Assembly (NCBI GenBank): GCA_934296355.1
Contig: CAKRAY010000046.1
Location: 1 to 9,458, forward strand
Direction of reading: 5' to 3'
Origin: an uncultured Clostridia bacterium
Lineage (GTDB): Bacteria > Bacillota > Clostridia > Christensenellales > DTU072
DNA: 9,458 nt
The notes beneath the pieces were generated by a model. The model did no database searches, was not told where the DNA came from, and worked only from the letters and a program-made list of their open reading frames with translations. Both the position numbers and the translations under genes were made by a program. This document shows positions 7,023 through 9,458 of this stretch, one piece after another; position 1 is the first letter of the stretch; each line of letters starts with the position of its first letter.

Positions 7023-8087
7023 CTAAACGATAACGCGCGTTAATCTCAAAGCGAAATCGCATAAAACTTTATAACCGAAGCCCAAATCGTCCGGGCTTAT
7101 TTTTTTATCGCCGTCTTCGCCTAAGAGGGTAACGTAATCGCCGGGCGTAACTTCCTTTTCGCCGCAGTCTAAAAACAGCGCGTCCATACAAACTCTGCCT
7201 ACCACGCGCAAAAATTCCCCCTTGTAGATAGCGAGTTTCTTTTTCGCTCCGTCGCGCGGATAACCGTCGCCGTATCCTACCGAAATTACCGCCACGCGAG
7301 TTTTTTTCGACGGCTTGTAGGTTAAACCGTAGCCGACGCCTTGTTTCGGCTCGACTTCGTTCACGGCGATTACGCGCCCGACCACTTTCATGGCGGGCGA
7401 TAAGTTTTCGCTCGCGCCGTAGCCGTAAAGCGCGTATCCCGCTCTGACCGCATTGCCGTAAAAGTACCCGCCGGTAATTCCGCTGCTCGCCGCGATATGA
7501 ACGTACTCGAAGTTAATTCCGTCCTTTTCGTATTTTTCCACGATTTCGGCGAAACGCCTTATTTGAGTTTTGGTAAAATTCTCGTCCGAGTCCGCTACGC
7601 AAAAATGCGAAAAGATTCCCTCGAAACGCAAATTTTCGTAAGCGCGTAAATCGGGGAGTTCGTCGATACGCTTGTAACTTACTCCCGTCCTCGTCATGCC
7701 CGTGTCGATTTTTAAGTGTACGGATAGCGTTACGCCGAATTTGACGGCAAAGCGCGAAAGACAGGCTATGTATTCTTTATTCAAGCCGCATAAAGAAAAT
7801 GAATAGGCGTAGCAAAGCAAGAGCTTGTCTTCGGGAACGTACCCTAAGATAAGCACGGGCTTTTTTACGCCCGTTTTTCTAAGCGCGTACGCCTCGTCGA
7901 ATGTCGCTACGGCAAACCCGTCGACGTGACTTTCTATACGTTTCGCTATCTCGCCGTGTCCGTAAGCGTTAGCCTTTACCACGGCGAAAAAACGCCTAAA
8001 ATTACTAATTTTCTTGAGAAAATCGATATTTTTAAGCAATTTTTCAACGCTAATAAAGACGTAGCCGCGCTCAGAGAGTTTTTGCAT
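7023..8087 (-). CDS. alr: Alanine racemase
   Basis: A 354-residue PLP enzyme that interconverts L- and D-alanine in the cytoplasm for cell-wall synthesis. The N-terminal barrel carries the PLP lysine K38 in VVKANAYGHG. The substrate arginine is in KIDTGMTRTG (R133), the pyridine-contacting arginine in VRAGYALYG (R215), the catalytic tyrosine in VGYGDGYPR (Y272), and VGRVCMD (297-302) closes the second active site across the dimer. All key residues are present; it is slightly shorter than the usual 370-390 residues. The start overlaps the 3' end of the aminotransferase gene by 17 bp, with GGGGAA about 5 bp upstream of the ATG, so the two are co-translated from one mRNA. It ends 5 bp from the convergent TRIC gene. 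Confidence 0.95.
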   Translation of the reverse strand: MQKLSERGYVFISVEKLLKNIDFLKKISNFRRFFAVVKANAYGHGEIAKRIESHVDGFAVATFDEAYALRKTGVKKPVLILGYVPEDKLLLCYAYSFSLCGLNKEYIACLSRFAVKFGVTLSVHLKIDTGMTRTGVSYKRIDELPDLRAYENLRFEGIFSHFCVADSDENFTKTQIRRFAEIVEKYEKDGINFEYVHIAASSGITGGYFYGNAVRAGYALYGYGASENLSPAMKVVGRVIAVNEVEPKQGVGYGLTYKPSKKTRVAVISVGYGDGYPRDGAKKKLAIYKGEFLRVVGRVCMDALFLDCGEKEVTPGDYVTLLGEDGDKKISPDDLGFGYKVLCDFALRLTRVIV

Positions 8088-8907
8088 AAAATTCCCCGTA
8101 AAGATAGTCGGAAAGTAAAGAAAAGCGTTCCTCGTCCTTGTTGCCTACGCGTATTCCGTCGAGCGACGCGGCGCGAGCGCAAAGCGTTCCCGCGCTGGTT
8201 ACTATTATTTCGTCGGCGGTAAGCATATCGTCGTAAGTAAAACGCTTTTCCGAAACCGCAATGCTTAGATTTTTACAAGCGGCAATAAGGTGTTTTCTCG
8301 CGATGCCGCCGAGAATTTTGTCGCACGCCCCGGGAGAACGAAGAACGCCGTCTACAAGCAAGTGAACGTTGCTGTGCGCGCATTCGGTAACCAACCCGTC
8401 TTCGTGAAAAACCGTTTCGTCCGCGTCGAATTCGGTGGCGCGGTTAGCGGCGATGACGTTAGGCAAAAGATTAAGCGTTTTTATATTGCAAAAACGATAT
8501 CTTCGGTCGGGCGCGGAAACGAGTTTATAAGTTTTATTTTTGTCGGTAATTTTCTTTTCCGTTACGAGTATCCAAAGATTCCCCGGCGTTTTCTCGTACA
8601 AGTGGTTTCTTATTTGCGTTCCGCGCGATACCTGGAAGTAAACGAACGCGTCGGTAATTCGGCTTTCTTTTACGAGAGAACAAATCGCGCGAGTAAGGTC
8701 TTCGCTACTTAGCGGTATTACTATATCCGCCGCGTCCGCGCTGGCGAAAAGTCTGTCTATATGTTCTTCCAAAGTGAAAACTCGCCCGTTGCGGGCGTAG
8801 CAAGCGTCGTAAACTCCGTCGCCGAAGAAACAAGCGCGGTCGCAAAAAGGAACGGTTAAACGTTCCGCTACATCGATTTTTCCGTTATAATATGCTAAAT
8901 TTCTCAT
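8071..8907 (-). CDS. dat: D-amino-acid aminotransferase (class IV)
   Basis: A 278-residue fold-type IV PLP aminotransferase, close to D-alanine transaminases (about 280 residues). FFGDGVYDA contains Y33. IRNH supplies the R100-x-H102 carboxylate trap typical of D-amino-acid rather than branched-chain enzymes. K143 in NIKTLNLLPN is the PLP lysine, and E175 in LVTECAHSN contacts the cofactor. The reaction would be D-alanine plus 2-oxoglutarate to pyruvate plus D-glutamate. With the overlapping alanine racemase downstream it forms a short D-amino-acid module for peptidoglycan. The start fits family N-termini (NLAYYNGKI), but no good ribosome binding site precedes it, and a hairpin occupies 8913-8944. 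A branched-chain or aminodeoxychorismate-lyase-like role is less likely given the RxH pair. Confidence 0.9.
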   Translation of the reverse strand: MRNLAYYNGKIDVAERLTVPFCDRACFFGDGVYDACYARNGRVFTLEEHIDRLFASADAADIVIPLSSEDLTRAICSLVKESRITDAFVYFQVSRGTQIRNHLYEKTPGNLWILVTEKKITDKNKTYKLVSAPDRRYRFCNIKTLNLLPNVIAANRATEFDADETVFHEDGLVTECAHSNVHLLVDGVLRSPGACDKILGGIARKHLIAACKNLSIAVSEKRFTYDDMLTADEIIVTSAGTLCARAASLDGIRVGNKDEERFSLLSDYLYGEFYAKTL

Positions 8908-8912
8908 AATAA

Positions 8913-8944
8913 AAGCATATTCCGCCGTTTTACGGGATATGCTT
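8913..8944. repeat. Strong hairpin just upstream of dat
   Basis: AAGCATAT (8913-8920) and CCG (8922-8924) pair with CGG (8933-8935) and ATATGCTT (8937-8944), a 12-bp stem with one mismatch and an 8-base loop. It ends 5 bases before the dat ATG and leaves no free Shine-Dalgarno. Its right arm lies within the 31-bp repeat and shares the ATATGCTT core of the 91-366 array. Confidence 0.7.
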
Positions 8945-8958
8945 GTTCGAGAGATAAA
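8928..8958. repeat. 31-bp direct repeat, copy A
   Basis: Matches copy B at 9110-9140 at 27 of 31 positions without gaps, both on the same strand, 182 bp apart. Copy A supplies the right arm of the dat leader hairpin. Confidence 0.75.
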
Positions 8959-9014
8959 AATAGCGTTCTTAGGGTAAATACCGATAGGCGCTACTCCAAA
9001 AAACTTGCGTTTTC

Positions 9015-9105
9015 TTTCCGTTACGAGTACCCGAAGAGGTTTCGGCGTTTTCTCGTACGAGCGGTTTCTTATTTGCGTTTCACGTGGAACTTCGAAGCAA
9101 ACGAA
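9015..9105 (-). pseudogene. Degenerate partial copy of dat (codons about 91-119)
   Basis: This segment aligns without gaps to 8556-8646 inside dat, with 74 of 91 bases identical by my count. The offset is 459 bp, exactly 153 codons, so the copy reads in the same frame: it gives FEVPRETQIRN...YEKTP...LVTER against FQVSRGTQIRN...YEKTP...LVTEK. The H of the R-x-H motif has become R. The frame is open from the copy down to the dat ATG but has no start codon and is closed upstream by TAA. It is best read as the remnant of an old duplication. The internal dat segment fits its family well, so dat is the likely donor. Many of the mismatches lie at 9038-9042 and 9080-9098, the latter covering the parS-like site. 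Confidence 0.7.
9076..9091. promoter_or_regulatory. Putative parS site (ParB/Spo0J binding)
   Basis: The 14-bp core GTTTCACGTGGAAC equals, on the opposite strand, GTTCCACGTGAAAC, the core of the known parS form TGTTNCACGTGAAACA. Only the outermost base on each side deviates (C and T). It sits in non-coding DNA, as a functional site may. ParB itself is not in the window, and parS sites usually cluster near the replication origin, which cannot be checked here. Confidence 0.5.
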
Positions 9106-9109
9106 GGTA

Positions 9110-9140
9110 TTTTACGGGAGATACTTGTTCGAGGCATAAA
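9110..9140. repeat. 31-bp direct repeat, copy B
   Basis: Second copy of the 31-bp repeat (27/31 with 8928-8958). Together the two copies flank the dat-like remnant, and copy B runs into the A-tract of the terminator. Confidence 0.75.
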
Positions 9141-9171
9141 AAAATTGCGAACCGAAGTTCGCAACTTTTTT
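9138..9171. terminator. Bidirectional intrinsic terminator with UUCG loop
   Basis: TTGCGAAC (9145-9152) and GTTCGCAA (9157-9164) form a perfect 8-bp stem. On the minus strand the loop is C(UUCG)G, a very stable tetraloop, followed by seven U (9144-9138). On the plus strand a six-T run follows (9166-9171). It lies 19 bp after the stop codon of the right-hand gene, which it should terminate. Confidence 0.92.
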
Positions 9172-9189
9172 GTTATCTACTATTTTCGA

Positions 9190-9458
9190 TTATTTCTCGA
9201 AGGTTTCGACAGCCTTGGGAGAGCCCCAATAAATCCATTTTCCGCTTTGCTTGATAACTTGATCTTCTTTCTTTTCTTTCTCTTTGTCGCCCATAGCGGC
9301 TTTTGCTTCGTCGGCGCTGTTGTAGAGAACAGCGGTAAGAATTCCGCTACCGTCTTCCAAGGAAATCTTGGTAGCGATGAATCCGCCTACAACGCCGGAA
9401 TCTTTAGAGGAATTCTTGTAAGAAGAAACCGTGTAACCCGCGTCTTTCATCTTGGATT
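9190..9458 (-). CDS. Small lysine-rich protein of unknown function (5' end outside window)
   Basis: The reading frame is open to the window edge (at least S-K before the first visible Met at 9450), so the 86 visible residues are probably only the C-terminal part. I do not recognise the family. Visible features are a KDAGYTVSSYK opening, a Gly-containing strand pattern GGFIATKISLEDGSGILTAVLYNS, a helical DEAKAAM segment, a highly charged KEKEKKED stretch, and a SGKWIYWGSPKAVETFEK end. The alternating beta/alpha pattern suggests a small compact domain, perhaps from a secreted or lipid-anchored protein whose signal peptide is cut off. Codon choice here uses more AAG, GAA and GTA/GTT and looks less GCG/TCG-rich than the neighbours, as in highly expressed genes (impression, not computed). 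A UUCG terminator follows 19 bp after the TAA. Confidence 0.75.
   Translation of the reverse strand, partial: SKMKDAGYTVSSYKNSSKDSGVVGGFIATKISLEDGSGILTAVLYNSADEAKAAMGDKEKEKKEDQVIKQSGKWIYWGSPKAVETFEK

Larger units (their letters stand above)
8908..9137. other. Gene-free leader region with repeats and a dat remnant
   Basis: This stretch between the aminotransferase start and the terminator holds no intact gene. It contains a hairpin (8913-8944), two copies of a 31-bp repeat, a small nested palindrome (TAGCG 8961-8965 with CGCTA 8989-8993 around GGTA-AA-TACC 8973-8982), a degenerate copy of part of dat (9015-9105), and a parS-like site. No convincing promoter for the dat-alr pair was found, although one must lie here unless the right-hand gene's terminator leaks. 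Confidence 0.6.

Noticed and set aside
7031..7042. Perfect palindrome TAACGCGCGTTA at the convergent gene end as a terminator
   Set aside because: No T-run follows on either strand, and the bases encode the conserved end of the racemase (TRVIV); probably coincidence.
9069..9137. 22-codon minus-strand ORF starting in repeat copy B
   Set aside because: No ribosome binding site, composed of repeat and dat-remnant sequence in a different frame from dat, and it starts at the terminator.

Overview
The window looks like a chromosomal segment of an uncultured anaerobic gut-type Bacillota (Clostridia-like) bacterium. This rests on AGGAGG-type ribosome binding sites, typical TTGACA/TATAAT promoters, low-GC-Gram-positive protein families, and a composition rich in TTCG/AACG with frequent GCG, ACG, TCG and CCG codons. 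The lineage below class level cannot be fixed from the sequence alone.

Positions 1-368 contain no credible gene. They hold a striking array of three degenerate direct repeats packed with short palindromes. From 369 to 6136, five genes lie head to tail on the minus strand. In order of transcription they are: a large secreted beta-helix lipoprotein of the Cthe_2159/DUF4353 carbohydrate-binding type (6136-3959), a VTC-domain polyphosphate polymerase (3944-3198), a DUF4956 membrane protein (3172-2492), an OmpR-type response regulator (2365-1691) and its sensor histidine kinase (1694-369). The first three are tightly spaced. The two-component pair has its own good promoter in the 126-bp gap before it and is translationally coupled by an ATGA overlap. 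The likely theme is membrane-coupled polyphosphate synthesis linked to a surface polysaccharide-binding lipoprotein, with a local signalling system.

A divergent plus-strand gene (6352-7017), with a near-consensus promoter carrying palindromes, encodes a TRIC/UPF0126-family channel-like membrane protein. It converges on a minus-strand pair, a D-amino-acid aminotransferase (8907-8071) and an alanine racemase (8087-7023). These overlap by 17 bp and together would supply D-alanine and D-glutamate for peptidoglycan.

Upstream of the aminotransferase, 8908-9189 has no gene but much structure: two copies of a 31-bp repeat, a strong hairpin next to the start codon, an in-frame degenerate copy of part of the aminotransferase gene (about 81% identical), a parS-like ParB-binding palindrome inside that copy, and a bidirectional UUCG-loop terminator. 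The right edge holds the 3' part of a small, unrecognised lysine-rich minus-strand gene.
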